Shown here: piece by piece, positions 1 to 12,447 of the stretch
Layout of the letters: each line of letters begins with the position of its first letter
How positions within the stretch are numbered: the first letter of the stretch is position 1
Assembly: GCF_021018895.1 (NCBI RefSeq)
Contig: NC_079372.1
Coordinates: 16,086,318-16,150,317, forward strand
DNA from: Seriola aureovittata
Taxonomy: Eukaryota > Chordata > Actinopteri > Carangiformes > Carangidae
Reading direction: 5' to 3'
Length of the DNA stretch: 64,000 bases
The notes under the pieces: generated by a model
What the model saw: only the letters and a program-made list of their open reading frames with translations
The model's database searches: none
What the model was told of the DNA's origin: nothing
Translations under genes and position numbers: made by a program

Positions 1-464
1 AGCTGTCAACACAAGGTCTTTTTAATCTGACAGCCAGTCAACAGCCACCTGCCAGTCTGTCCGTCTCAGTTTTCTCACACACTCTGTGAGCTTGTGTTTT
101 CAAACTGTGGGTAAGAAAGGTAAAGACGTGAACACAGATTGGAAATGTTGAAACTGAAGCAAAGATAAAATCTTACAGTCAGCGTGGATAAGATAAACAA
201 AAAAATCTGTCTTAAAACGATCTTCTGTACACTTATGGCATCATTACATTTGCCTTTCTATTAGTCAATAATACACTTGATCCAAACAGCCGTTTTAAAA
301 ACATAAAAACATTAAAATAGTTTTTTTTCTAGTACTAAGGCATATCACTCAGCACATCCTACACTTGTCCACTATCTCATTCTGACTTTGTGCTAAAAGG
401 TCACATCATCGATGTCATCATGATAGATAGATGCAATGTTGACTGGCTGAAGGCCTAGACCTCC

Positions 465-605
465 GAAAGTCCACAACCATCTCCTTGGTCTTGGAGGTGT
501 TCAGAAGGAGGCCGTTCTTGTCGCCATCGTCAGATCCCTGTACTCCTCTTCCTGCCCGTTCCTGATACGCACCACTATAGCTGTGTCATCCGAGGATGTG
601 GCAGG
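465..605 (-). mobile_element. Decayed CR1/Rex1-like LINE reverse-transcriptase fragment
   Basis: Read on the minus strand, this stretch encodes a stretch close to DDTAIVVRIRNGQEEEYRDL, then after a frame change DKNGLLLNTSKTKEM and VVDFRRSRP. The D-D-T after the catalytic box and the 'LLLN-SKTKEMVVDFR' block are typical of the palm/thumb of CR1/Rex1/L2-type LINE reverse transcriptases in fish. The usual aromatic-Ala before the two aspartates reads Ser-Ser, and a frameshift separates the two blocks, so it is dead. Family assignment is from memory of these motifs. Confidence 0.7.
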
Positions 606-2984
606 ATCACCATCGCAAAAACTGGTTAGCTGGTTAGCAACAGGAAAAAAATCAAGGAAAGAGAGTCAAGTCAGATAATGAATCGACATGTGAAAATGCA
701 GCTTCTTCGTACACGTTTCCCCTGCTGTCAGTTCAGTCCTGAGTGTTCATTCGCATTCAAATAAAAAAGTGCTCTGAGAACACATCTGTATCCTCTGTAT
801 TGCATGTAACACTCTTGAGATTTTCAAGTGGGCCATGAGTTGGAAGAGGATGGAACCGCTGATCTATTCTTATATTCTACACTGAAACATCAGTGAAGTT
901 CTTTTGTATGACAGTGTATTATTATGGTATTATGTATTGCACTTCATTTATTGACAGAGGACATGGTGAACACATTAGGTGAGGTACACTCCGTCTCAAA
1001 CAAGCCTCTCATTGGCAGCTGTGCTGGTTTGGGAGCTGAGCCTAAGGCTGTTTGTTTCTCTCTCTCTCTCTCTCTCTAACCTGCAGCAGTAGCATCTCCA
1101 TGCTCAGACACTTTTCATTTATCGATTCATTTATTTAAATAGTTATTTTATGTTTTGGTTCTTCCACACTCTGTGTCCACTGCTACTATTTGTATGTTTG
1201 TTGCCATTTAGATTAGAGACGGAAGTTCAGTTTATCTTCCATGTTCACAAAAATAAGAATAAGAAATGAAAGATCTTATACAATGTTAAACAGATTAAAA
1301 AAAAGACATCCCTCCATATAATCCATCACACCTAGGAGAACCAAAGCTGTAGAGTAGAAAGCAAATTGTTTAATAATATTAAAGCCTAATAAATGAATAT
1401 TAAATGACAGTCAGACACTACTATCCCTAAACCTCCAACTAGAGCCTACCTTTAACTTTTCCTACTGAAGCAACACCATCTGCAGCAGGATTTCACATGT
1501 CACATGAGCCTTACTATGACCCTGTTAATTCAGTATTGATTTGGCCTTTGCACATAATTAATTTTTAATTGTTTTGTTTGTTTGTTTAATTGTTTTTGTT
1601 TTTTAATTTCTTGTTGTGCATCTTTCCCCCTGAGGAGACCCCTTGGCATTTTAAATATATATAAACTGAAACTGTCTGTCTGTCTCTGACACTTAACATT
1701 TGATGCATCATATAAACACATTAATGCAAAGCATAACTCATCATAACTCACTCAAACCGTATCCATTCGCCTCAGGTAACCTTTAGGCTATTAAATCTCT
1801 GGAGTCAGAGTCAGAGCGAGTTCGGTAACTTTTATCCAAAGTTATGATGACAGGTGGTATGAGGCATTAGTATGGTCGGTGTTTCCACATTTGGCTTTGT
1901 TCCTGACATTTCCTGGAAGTTGTTCAAGCCTTACCAGATTGTTAGGCAGACGTGAACCTGACAAGGCAAGAAGTCAAGGAAACACGCTGATACTTTCAGC
2001 TCTTGTTTTGTACAGTTATTTTCTAGGCATGCTTTTCCTTAATTATGTCCAGGTGGCTGTCATGCAGGCTGCTTCTTTTTTAATTTGTCTTCAAGTCATG
2101 ATTTTTTGGTTTTACTGAATGAAACCTTCACACAACACTGTGGGCCAGAGCTACCAAGGGTTTTCTGCCAATTTTCAGACGCACAAATGCACAAATGCAC
2201 AAATGCTTATACTCTGTGTTATCAAGCAGTCGCAGCAGGCTGGAGTCAGTTTGCGTGTCATATGGGCGAGTGTCTGTGGTGTGCATCTCACTCCTTGTTG
2301 CATTATGCATTTAAGGGAGGATGGCGCAAATAATAGGAAGAGACATGTTAACAGAGGATGACTATGTGTTCCACTGGATTGGAGGTCACGCTATTCGCAA
2401 GTGTCAGTTTTGCAGGGAAAATTGTCCACCTATGAAAAAGAGATGTAAACACAGCACAGATGGAAATTGCAAGAGTCAAAAGTCAGGTTGTAGTAGCTAA
2501 CATAAATGTGCACTGAATAAAGGCTTATATGTACATATATATATATATATACACAGTATATCTAACTAAAACCTGATTATTAGAAACAAAAATGAAGCCA
2601 TCGGGTAATTATTAATTAGCACAATATGTGATTACGCTAAGGCAAAAGAATAGTGGATGGGGTGTTATGGTTTGTGTTCATCAAACCTGAATTGAACTTG
2701 ACCATAACGATGTAAAATAACTGCAGACTGAAACTAAACTTTTATTTGTTTTGTTTAAAATGTTGAAGCAAAAGTTTGGCTGCATTTATGTCAGTATTAA
2801 CATCCATATCAGCACCATCTCATCTCTTTCCTCTGGTTGCACTGCTGTGTGTACCTTGTGTATATTTTGTGTCTTTGTTTTTGTGCTCTGATAGTCGCTG
2901 TTTTGTTTACAGGTAAGTGTCACATGGCGGTTCCTTGTGCATTTTCACTGGAAATGTGCTTCAATAGATCAGAACAAGCTTTGA
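606..2984. other. Intergenic, no gene seen
   Basis: AT-rich non-coding DNA. Short open frames here lack family resemblance and have no credible splice context. It holds a short TC run (1,057-1,077) and a short TA run near 2,538-2,552; nothing else is supported. Confidence 0.6.
1057..1077. repeat. (TC)n microsatellite
   Basis: Uninterrupted TC dinucleotides, about 10 units. Confidence 0.9.
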
Positions 2985-3381
2985 AGGTCTCACACTTTAC
3001 ACTCGTCTGTTGCGTCCAGTCAACCAATCAGAAGAGAGATTCTGAGCCTCTCTTCTGATTGGCTGACTGTTTTCTGAGTGATTGAAGAAAAAAAATATGG
3101 CAGATTTCAGGTTAACACTCTGAGAAACCAAATCCTGTAGGGTCGGATGGTGGGTCCAGGTGGGCGGGGCTTTGGGCACGGCTGAGTCGGCTAAAGCATT
3201 GTTGTGACATCACAAAGTTACAGAGGTCCTGACTCATTCTAAGGCTCAGTTTCTGAATACAGTCTGTGTACACTTCTCTGCGGACTGAGGCTTTGATACT
3301 TTGACAGTATTAATATAAAACCTAAACCTGCTTTATGATGAAAGAAGACATGGAAATCTCACTTTATACAGTTTGGGACCT
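2985..3381 (-). mobile_element. TTAA-flanked MITE family 1, copy A (internally shortened)
   Basis: Same family as the copies at 12,448, 23,057 and 47,551. Right end is TTTGGGACCT followed by TTAA; left end is a diverged AGGTCTCACA preceded by TTGA, apparently a mutated TTAA. The conserved core includes the central hairpin (CCAATCAGAAGAGAG paired with CTCTCTTCTGATTGG), the block around CAGGTGGGCGGGGC, and TTGTGACATCACAAAGTTAC. About 120 bp near the left end, present in the 12,448 copy, are missing. Minus orientation is defined relative to the 23,057 copy. Confidence 0.75.
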
Positions 3382-3899
3382 TTAAAAGAGCCTCAGCGTG
3401 GTTGTTTAATTCACACCAAAACTCACACCATCCTAAATAAGCTGGACACAATGGCCAAACACAGAAGAGCTGATTTTCAACTGCAACTCACAAGGCCGAG
3501 TAAACACAATCTAAAAGAACAAACGGTGACAAAGATTTTTCCATCACTCTTAACCCAGACCCATACAGAACCATCCATTCAGATGAGTCTGCTGCAGAGA
3601 GCATGATGTGATGTGGTGATTAAAGTGCCACAGAGCGAGCGCCAAAAAATCACTCAGTCAAAACTGGATCAATACATCAATAACATTGGGTTAACTTTAC
3701 CCAGTATACATGGGTAGGAAAGCATCAGTCATCAATCAAACCCAAGACAGTGGGTTGTTATTTTTTTTATATTACAGTTGGATTATTTACCCAAACTTTT
3801 TATTTTAACAGTGTTAGACACTAAAAACTCAAGCTTTACCTTAAAAAAGGGATCCTCATAATATCAACAATCAGTTATAAACAGACAAATGTAAATTTA

Positions 3900-4115
3900 A
3901 AACCTTCCTGGGTCCTGGGTTGTGGGTCCGAACCTGGTTCTTGCATGAGTTTCTGCCTGGGCGTCCAGCTTCCTCCCACAATCCAAATACATGCAATTTA
4001 GCTTGATTTGTCTCTCTAATTGCCCATAGATGTGAATATGAGCATGAATGGTTGTTTGTCTCTGTGTGTCAGCTCTGAGATTATAGGGAGCTGAACTTCA
4101 GAGTTCTGCTCCATT
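3900..4115 (+). repeat. Dispersed teleost repeat fragment
   Basis: Contains the run CCAGCTTCCTCCCACAATCC, then 'aattgcccatagatgtgaat' and a 'gaatggttgtttgtctctgtgtgt' type ending. I know this as a high-copy interspersed repeat tail in many fish genomes. The source element was not determined. Confidence 0.45.
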
Positions 4116-4399
4116 TTCTTTAAATGAGATTTTCATTTAAATGAAACCAAGTTATAATGACAAAGACACAAAGTAAACCCCAGGAACGCTTCATTTTCCA
4201 AAGACAGTACAGTGAAAGAATGAGAGATTACAGGGAGATACAGAAGCTGGTGGAACAGAGACCAACAATTCACATCCACTCCTTAGTTTAGTTTTGGTAA
4301 ATAACCCAACAGTATTGTGCCATAATCTGCCCTTTGTATGACAGTTTTTGGACTTTTGGTTTATTTCCCATTTTATTTTGAAATCAATTACTTTGTGTT

Positions 4400-4680
4400 T
4401 GTCTGCCACCCTAATGTATTTCACCTGTGTTCAGTCGCTGCTGCCTCCCTTTTGTATTTAAATCTCAGTTTGTCTGTTTGTTCCTGTTCAAGCCCCTTGT
4501 GTGTTTCCTCGTGTTTCTGAGTTTTGCTTTCCGGACAGTTTTTCAGTTCTTGCTTTTCTGTTTGTAAGCTACTTTCTGATTAAAATACTTTGTGCACCAA
4601 CCAGCTTTTTGTTCTTGTCTGCATTTGGGTCCAGAAGCCCTTTACATTGTAACATATTGTCTTGGGTTTGATTAGTGTCC
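4400..4680 (+). repeat. Retroelement 3'-UTR-like repeat fragment
   Basis: T/C-rich text ending with 'gtctgcatttgggtccagaa' and a terminal 'tgtaaca', matching the end of the segment at 16,450-16,812 ('tgtctgcgttgtgggtccag' ... 'gtaaca'). The shared ending suggests two diverged copies of one dispersed retroelement-like repeat. Element class is uncertain. Confidence 0.4.
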
Positions 4681-5640
4681 AAATAGTTTTGGTCTCATGG
4701 GTCCAGGGTAAAGTTAACACAGCATTATGTTGATGCTATATTGCTACATATTGTTGGGTTGTTTTTAGCACAAAGTTCACAAAGCTGCAGAAAGCAGAGA
4801 GAAAAATCCACAGATATGAACCAACAGACGGACAGGCAATGAGTATGACATAAATCACAATCAATTGCAGTCAAACCGAGAAACAACAGGCATTGCAACT
4901 GTGCAGGGATTAGAACAATGCAAAGGTTGGATGAGCAGAGAAACAGATGGAAGACGACTGATGAAACAATGACACATCAATCAATTACAGAGGCCCATTC
5001 ATGCCATGTCTTGTCTAACCCTTGAATATGAAATGCCTGGTTGACCTTCACTATAGCCGTCTGCATCACATTCATATGGAACTAATGAGACAGCGACTGG
5101 GTGTGATGGATCGTGTGCCATGGCGTTGTGTTCACAAATCAGGCTACATGATAGGCAAAGAAAAAAACATGCGGTAAAAACAACAAAAGCTGATTTTAAA
5201 ATTAGTGAACAGAGATAAACAGCATGCAGGGTGGCATGGGTCAAAACGATGAATGAAGAATTCATGTTTTCATGAAGTGGGCGATAGCTGTGTACACAAG
5301 CAGGAGTGGAGAGTCAATAATGGGAGTCGTGTTGAATTCTTGAGCGTGCAGTGTCACATTTTCCTTCACAGCTCATCAGGTCAAACAGTAGATAAACACT
5401 CAGTGGTACAAAATGAATCTGTTGCTGAGCCGGGAGGCCTCCGGTAACACTGGGGAAAGTAATTGGTTATCAGTCATAAAATGCTCCACAGATGCCGTGG
5501 AAGGCCCTCTGGATGAAAGATTTATTTGTCTTTAATGAAAGTAGAAATCATTACCATAGGAATATGAGTATTTATTTTCCACCACTTATTAAAGCTTAGT
5601 TCTTATCCCTGATAGAAGGAGGCATCCACAAGCAGCAATT

Positions 5641-6150
5641 TTAGAGCAAATAAGCAATTTTATTTAGATAACACCTTTCAAAAACAAGCTGCAAAGTGCT
5701 TTACAAGAAGAAGAAAAGAGGAAGGGAGATAAAAGATTTAAAAAAAATATTAAATATATTTTTTTTTAAATGAAAAACAAAAGGAGAATCAAATGTGTAA
5801 CCCTCAAAGTAGAGGTTATAAAATGAAGAAAAAGCCAAAGAAAACAAATAGTTTTTAATAAGTTCCTGGATTCTGTGAGACTTTGCAGAAGACATTAAGA
5901 CCTAATCACTCCTCCTGAGTTCAGAGGGCACAACAACTTCTGTAAATACAAACCATGTGATACCTTGTAACATTTTTTTAGTCAATCCCACAAGTGTCAG
6001 TGGGATAAAGTGGAGACAAGCTAAAAGTGAAAACGGTATTGTGTGATCACTGTTTAAAAGCTTATCTGCAGAGTTCTGGACGAGCTGGAGTTGAGATAGT
6101 AAGAAATAAAAAACTGTCTCAGGCTGCTGCACAAGACGATGGTATTCCAG
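5641..6150. repeat. LINE-tail-like repeat fragments
   Basis: The start ('attttatttagataacacct' followed by 'aaagtgctttacaa') and the later 'gttctggacgagctggagtt' are phrases of a common fish LINE-related repeat. A similar 'agcacatttcaacactggca ... caaagtgctttcc' occurs near 24,035-24,075. Boundaries are approximate. Confidence 0.35.
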
Positions 6151-7393
6151 GGGACTGAAATGAAAAATGCATGACTTTTTTCAAATCCATAGGCTGAAGA
6201 AGACTGATTTTTTTTTTTTGCAATGTTTCATAGTTGATAAGTGCAAAAAATGAACCATGAATGTCACATGGATCTGAAAGTTAAGACCGGGATAAAAAAG
6301 AAAAAAAAATTACCCTATGTTTTTTGTTACATAAATTCCATTTTATCGCCACATCACAAAGCGCCATTTGCTCGTTCATGTGACACAGACTCTTGGTGAT
6401 GTAGTAGTGACTTCTCGCTGGGCTAGTTGGTGAACTGGTGCACCTGGTAAGCTGATCCGGTCCAGTCAGTCTCAATAGCTTCTAGAGCTTCGTTCTATTA
6501 CGCTTTACTGTTGTTTACAGACCCCTGATATTGTTACCACCGCTGGGAACCATTCTGTTGAAAATATGCAGCTCTCCAAACTTACAAGCTTGTTCAATGG
6601 CCAGGTAACTTCTTAGCTTGTTGGCTTAACTTGGTTGTTAACAGGACAATAAGATCAGTTTATTCAAAAGATGTACGTGTGCCATTAATGCTTGTCTCAT
6701 AACTGTTTGCCATCTATTGATTTTGCAGTTTTTACAAGTGAATTGTGCAACACAGCTGATAAGCTACTATGACTCACTGGATCTCCATCCTCTCACGAAT
6801 CAGCACTTTCCAAACGGCTTGCTTCTTGTCAATAAAGCTAATTCACAATGTCAAATTTGCTAAGATTTAATTGATTTTACTGTTTTAAACCCTGGTATGA
6901 CCAATACCAGTAAAGTAAAGCTACTGTATATTTCAGTTTGCTGGCATATTTTAATGTGGCCATACATGCCAACACTCTCCACCTGTTGTTTGGGAAAACA
7001 AGAACTCATGCCAAACTAAATAAAGGGCGGGTGCTTCTTTGCCCAGTGACCCCCAGAGTCTAGGACTTCCACTGGTCAAGGATGTTAACTGCTGGTTGGT
7101 CACAAACTTTACACAATATGTGAAAGCAACTGTACAAGTTCAAAACCCACTTCTTGGCTCTCAGCCCAGAAAAATACATAAATTCAACACCTCCAAAGAG
7201 GCACTGTGATTCTGCACCATGAGAGGGTCTCATACATTTCGTCAACCTTTCGTGACTTTCTAATCTCCCTCTCACTAATTAACAGATAGCATGTTTTAGC
7301 GAGAACATCAGCTAACTGTATCAGTGACGTTTAAACCAAACAGCTGTTCACTGACAACTTAAAAGCAATATAAAACGGAGGGCTATGCATACG

Positions 7394-7395
<2 letters not shown>

Positions 7396-7435
<40 letters not shown>
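7396..7435. repeat. (CA)n microsatellite
   Basis: Pure CA, 20 units. Confidence 0.95.
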
Positions 7436-7437
<2 letters not shown>

Positions 7438-8589
7438 CTATTATGTTCTATCTGAGTCATCTCTCATTGAGCGTCAATCATGCAGACAGCTTAATTATCT
7501 TTATCAGTGAGCCCTATGCTTCAGTCGTTTCCACAGTCTCAGCTGGGGTGTCAGGATTTCTTACTTATTAATGATAAGATAGGCTAATTAGCAATTTTCT
7601 TTTCAAGTGCACTTTGACTTGGTGAACAGAAAAAAAGTCAAGTACAGAGTAGTATTAGCAGTTAGAAAACTAAGAAGTTTTTTCATTGCAAACTGATTTT
7701 TTCACCATTTATATTTAAATGACCAAAATGTAATTGTAAATGTAAATATGCTACCAATTTTAAATGCAATGTGGCATGTTCATGCACTGCAAATAAATGT
7801 GTTTTGTTATTTTCTATAGACTAATTAATGGGCTCATTCATGGGTTGTGCTTTCTCACCATTACATCAGTAGAGTCAAAACTTAATCACAGACGGAGGAA
7901 GCTCGTCTGTGTGAATGTAGAAGTCATTCAGTCTAAAAACACTGGTGTATAAAATAACATAATTGTACTGTTTTTGTCCAACCTCCACAGTGTAGATGTG
8001 ATAATTATAAATCCATAAACAATTATAAAAGTATAATTCATGCCAAGATTACACAGCTGGCAAGATAAATCTTTATAGGGTTGTAATAGATTGAGACTTG
8101 TGCATTTTGTTTCCCTTTTTTCCCCAAAGTCAAAGTTCATTGATGAAGCAGCTGATGACAGAACAATATGTCAGTATGGATGAGATGCAGGTGACAACTA
8201 GCTGTGTATCAAAGCTCAATTTGTCTGCTATTTAGATTACAGTCTCTATGTCAGTGGCATTTTTGATGAATGTATTTTCAACATTTGACCGGATCCACAG
8301 CAGAGGTCTACAGCTCATGGAGCTACATATGGTACTTCAGTACCGGTCTGCCTTCTCAGAGTTATAACTCAGTCAAATCTGAACACACAGACATTATACC
8401 ACATTTTCTTTTCAGTGTGACTTGCAATGTCCCAAGGATATCATCGCCATCATCTCTGATTTCCATCACCAGTAAATGTCCATAAATCTGCTCATGAATC
8501 ATAGAAGAAAGATGTTCCCTCTAGCTTCAGAACTCACCAGAGGATCTTAACACTTTTCTTTAGTATCAATTCAGTTGATAATTCAGTTA

Positions 8590-8627
8590 CAGGTGGTATA
8601 TAAATAAACTTGCTTTGCCTTGCCTAA
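8590..8627 (+). repeat. Possible LINE 3' tail
   Basis: 'ggtggtatataaataaactt' followed by a TGCCTT-type repeat ('gctttgccttgcctaa') resembles the short tandem tail of fish L2-like LINEs. No coding remnant is visible beside it. Confidence 0.3.
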
Positions 8628-9320
8628 AGAGAGATGGGGAAAAGAACTACATGCTAAGATAACCCCCCAACAATGGGAGAACATGTGTCTTCTGTGATTG
8701 TTTTTTCTACTGCTTGCTCTGCTTACTGGCGTGAATTTTGTTGGAAGAACTTTGTTCGTTTTTTCATTATTCCTCAGATGAAAACATATCAAGTGTTGCT
8801 AAGCCATATTTGCTGGAGGAGCTGTGGGTGTGTGGAGGCCGACCACCATTTTTTGGGGCCCGTTCAAAAATTCAAATATTTTGAAATATTCTGGAAACTT
8901 ACTCTGCAAATTCTGGGGCTACAGATTCTATTGACATGCATGTCATTTTATTAAGGTGATCTGCCGGAAGAAACAGGAAAAAAGCAATCATGCGTAAATG
9001 GGTAAATGGTTACAGGCCAGAAATTAGTGGCTAGAAATTATTCAGGAGATTAATGAGATGGGAAGGCATAAAGGATGTGTGGGTGGTGGTTTGGTTGTAA
9101 GAGCAGTGACCAGGGGGGATTAGACCAAAAAGATGTCACCTTAAGTGTAAAGAAGAGGAATTTACAGTTCTCAAAACAAAATTTTGAAGAAGTTTAATCA
9201 TTGTGTTGAAATGATTCACAGTAGGCAGAACCAGAACAGGAAATGTCACAAATCTCTGACATTCTGCAAATAAAAGGCAAACATTTAAGTTATAGTTACA
9301 CAAACACACTGTCAAACAGC

Positions 9321-9323
<3 letters not shown>

Positions 9324-9385
<62 letters not shown>
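9324..9385. repeat. Compound (TA)n-(GA)n microsatellite
   Basis: About 23 TA units run directly into about 8 GA units. Confidence 0.95.
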
Positions 9386-9394
9386 TTTTTCACT

Positions 9395-9910
9395 GTTCCT
9401 CACACATGTTGTCACAGATCACTTTTGGAGACATTACATAGACTTGCATTCATTTCCTGGAGACTTACCCCAAACCTTAAAGTGATAATTGGGGTTATTT
9501 GACGTGTGGTTGTCTGAGGTGCTTATCTATAGTCAGTGTATTACCTGCAGTAGATTTCGGATCAATGTGTTCCCACCGAGATAAAAACAGTGAAAATATT
9601 CAACATAAGGCGAAGACTTCAACTGATATTGATTTTTTTCTGTGGGCATTTTTTTTTTAAAAATGGCGTTTTTGCGGATGGCTCCATGCACAACAGCTCA
9701 ATACTTCATCACTCCAAACTGGGAGTGCAGTGATCCGAATCTATTGCAGGTAATACACTGCCTATGTATCAGTACCTCACACAGCCCCATGTAAAATAAC
9801 ACGAACTATGCCTTTAACCTAACACTAACCTTAAACACTGACCCAAAAATCTGCTTTGTCCCCAATTAACTGGTCTGTAGTCTGAAATTTGTCCCCAAAG
9901 GTAGCCTATA

Positions 9911-9912
<2 letters not shown>
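9395..9912 (+). repeat. CA-associated dispersed repeat split by a MITE
   Basis: The left part (to 9,480) contains 'acattacatagacttgcatt' and 'ttcctggagacttaccccaa'. The right part (from 9,814) continues 'aacctaacactaacc' and ends with 'gtccccaaaggtagcc' just before a CA tract. A related, uninterrupted, shortened version lies at about 29,290-29,456 ('tatagacttgtatttatttcct ... ctgaatttgtccccaaaagt', also ending in CA). The repeat is interrupted at a TTAA by the element at 9,481-9,813. Confidence 0.6.
9481..9813. mobile_element. Long-TIR MITE family 2, intact copy with TTAA duplication
   Basis: Left end AGTGATAATTGGGGTTATTT; right end, reverse-complemented, AGGCATAGTTCGTGTTATTT. Inverted similarity continues for about 75 bp, including the mirrored blocks 'tattacctgcagtagat' and 'atctattgcaggtaata'. 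TTAA flanks both sides (9,477-9,480 and 9,814-9,817). Removing the element and one TTAA restores a continuous host repeat, so the target duplication is well supported. Non-coding, hence non-autonomous. Confidence 0.8.

Positions 9913-9913
<1 letters not shown>

Positions 9914-9957
<44 letters not shown>
9914..9957. repeat. (CA)n microsatellite
   Basis: Pure CA, 22 units, at the end of the dispersed repeat that precedes it. Confidence 0.95.
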
Positions 9958-9958
<1 letters not shown>

Positions 9959-10375
9959 CTAATGTAAAGATAAGTAGGAGTGTTGCTCAGCTCTCACTCT
10001 CCAAAAGTAGATGACATCATAAGTGGTTGTTATTGGCATTTGTGAGCATGCAGGCACTTGATTGTAATTATCTGGCATTATCATTCATTGTTAATTAGAA
10101 TTATTCAGCATTTAAATTTCGCTTAAGTGAACATGAAGGAAAATGAAATGGAAATAAAAATGAATGAGGAGTGGGTGGAGAAGGAGGGAGCCTGTAAAAT
10201 GAGATGCTGCACTGATCTCAGATCTGAACAACAATATGGGTTCTGAATTGGTTCCCTTAAGGACACATTGAAAAGTAGAACATGGGAAATGTGCTTTGAT
10301 GTGTTGTTATTATGGCAGCTCATTGAGAAAGGGACAGAAGGAGGGTTAAAATGGTTTCAGGTGGGAGTAAAGGTC

Positions 10376-11526
10376 TTACAGTTTTTCTCAGTCGCTTTGG
10401 TACATTTCTCGAATCATCCTCGACATTTGCAAAACAGTAAGTGAATTTCTCAAAACAATTCGTACAAATAGCAAAACACCATGGATTACCTGCAAAAGCC
10501 AGTCTCTTGCTCAAAATCCTTAGTTCATCTCTCAAAAGTAAATATCTGTGTCAATGAACATGTCACTGCCATCAGATGAAAAGTCCTTGTGTTATTGTGT
10601 ACGGATAAGACAGTCAAATTGCTTAGTCGTGTTGTCAATATAACAGTGTACTCTGGAGGGATGTTCTGATGTAAACTATGGCTAAAGTTTTGATGACACT
10701 TATTGTAAATTGTAAGTTACACCTTAGTGTATTGATTGCAAGAGATTGGACAAGATTCACATTTACGCTTTTACTGTTTGTACTGTAATTTGTTGACAGA
10801 CCATGTCATTGTGATACAGAAAGGCCTCTTCTGCCTCTTCCTCTGTTTTGCCTCCCAACTCCTCCTCCACGCAGCCTCACTCCTCTTCCTCTTCTTCTTC
10901 TCTCTGGCTGTTGACCCCGTCCAATTCCTTGTTCTTCCATTGTCAGACATTGTAACATTGTGTTGTGCTCCGGCTATATATATATATATATTATATATAT
11001 ATATATATACTTGCCAGTTGGTTCATGAGATGCACCTTTGAGAATTTCAGAAAACTGGTTGATCATTTGTTGATCTAATGCTTCACACATTTCCCTTCGT
11101 TAGAGAAAGTCAAGATTCACCTGGGAGCAATTTAACAATTCAGGACAGATTTAGAAAAATAAGTCAAATGGAAATGTATAGAGATATGTTTGACATATTA
11201 TGACAACTTGTTCAACCATTTTGCATGTAAAGACTTATGCGATGAACTAATGCCTAAATGTTGTGGGGGGTGAGACTATTCACAGAGACCCATTATAATA
11301 CATTTTGATCAACATGACATAAGCAATTGATAATGTAGGAAACAGCAGAGAATTGAACATAATCATTTGCATGATGAACCAAAGCATTTGCAACTTGTTC
11401 AAAGAAATGAAAAACTGCTTTTTTGATTTGCACAAGTGACACAATGATGTGAAGATTGAACAAGTAGTTTTGAGAATTTCAATTCTGATCTGAGAAATGT
11501 ACCAAAGCGACAGAGAAAAACTGTAA
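10376..11526. mobile_element. Non-autonomous DNA transposon with ~38-bp terminal inverted repeats
   Basis: The left end begins TTACAGTTTTTCTCAGTCGC and the right end, reverse-complemented, TTACAGTTTTTCTCTGTCGC. Similarity runs on through 'tttggtacatttctc' for about 38 bp with few mismatches. A sub-terminal pair, 'gaatttctcaaaac' and 'gttttgagaatttc', extends the inverted structure. Open frames inside are short and show no transposase motif. A TA microsatellite (10,975-11,009) sits in the middle. Superfamily is not determined. Confidence 0.75.
10975..11009. repeat. (TA)n microsatellite
   Basis: TA dinucleotides with one phase break, inside the inverted-repeat transposon. Confidence 0.9.
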
Positions 11527-12447
11527 ACAGCCGTGGCCGTGATTAACACCGTTGCACTTCCGTAGATTTTTCTTACTCCTCCAGTATCATCATTACCTGA
11601 GAGTTTAGATTTACATACATGAGTATTCATTTAGTGCACCTCACAGAGTATCTTGAAGACAACTTGAGAAGAGACTGCCTCAATATTTCAATATATAAAT
11701 GTGTTTTTCTAATGTCACTTACAGACCAGATATATGTATGTGCTTTCCAGTGACTATGGCATCCCTCCCGAACACCTCAGCCTGGTCTGTCCGTCTCCTT
11801 TTGTTTCTGATTGGATCAGTTTCCTCCTGTTTAATTTGTTTGTGGACTTGAGGTCTTTGTTGTTGTCGACAGAGTAGACAGAGAGAGAGAAAATGTCAAA
11901 TTTCAAATCACGAAAGAAAGAGACTCCGGTGCCATTTGTTAAAGGACAGGTTCACATCTTTTTCCACGTCCGTCTCGATATGATACTAACACACCCACGT
12001 GCACATAGAAGCAGTTTTGGCAGCTGTACTTGTTCACACTTGCTGTGTTATTGTCATGCACTGATTCATTCATCACTCACTGCTCTGTCATGTCTCTGAG
12101 GTGAGGTGAAGCTTCCAGGTGCAGAGCTTTCTTTCGCCCCTGCTCATTTTACGCCCTGTGGTCATCTCATGGCTGCACTGAGGGCGGAGATGTGTCAGTG
12201 TTGCTTTCAGATCTGTTTTCTGACTGTGGTGCTGTGCTTGGAAAACTTGTGTTACTATGACAACCGGCAACCATGACCTTGTCACCACCAGTCATAGCTC
12301 CGTCATTACTGCATATCAAACAGGTTTTTAATGCAGTGATTTTGACGTTAATCTGCTGTTTTTAATATGTATGTAATAATTTTGTTGACACCGTCACTCA
12401 AAATAAAAAGGAAAAGAAATCTTCCAGCATCCTTAATCTGTTTTTAA
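11527..12447. other. Intergenic, nothing recognised
   Basis: No coding exon, RNA gene or clear repeat boundary was found. Confidence 0.55.

Larger units (their letters stand above)
3382..9323. other. Intergenic, no gene seen; scattered repeat remnants
   Basis: No exon or RNA gene could be supported. The stretch contains remnants listed separately (3,900-4,115; 4,400-4,680; 5,641-6,150; 8,590-8,627) and a CA microsatellite at 7,396. The remainder is AT-rich unique-looking sequence. Confidence 0.55.

Noticed and set aside
9136..9485. Open frames of Tyr-Ile repeats on both strands
   Set aside because: Translation of the TA microsatellite only.
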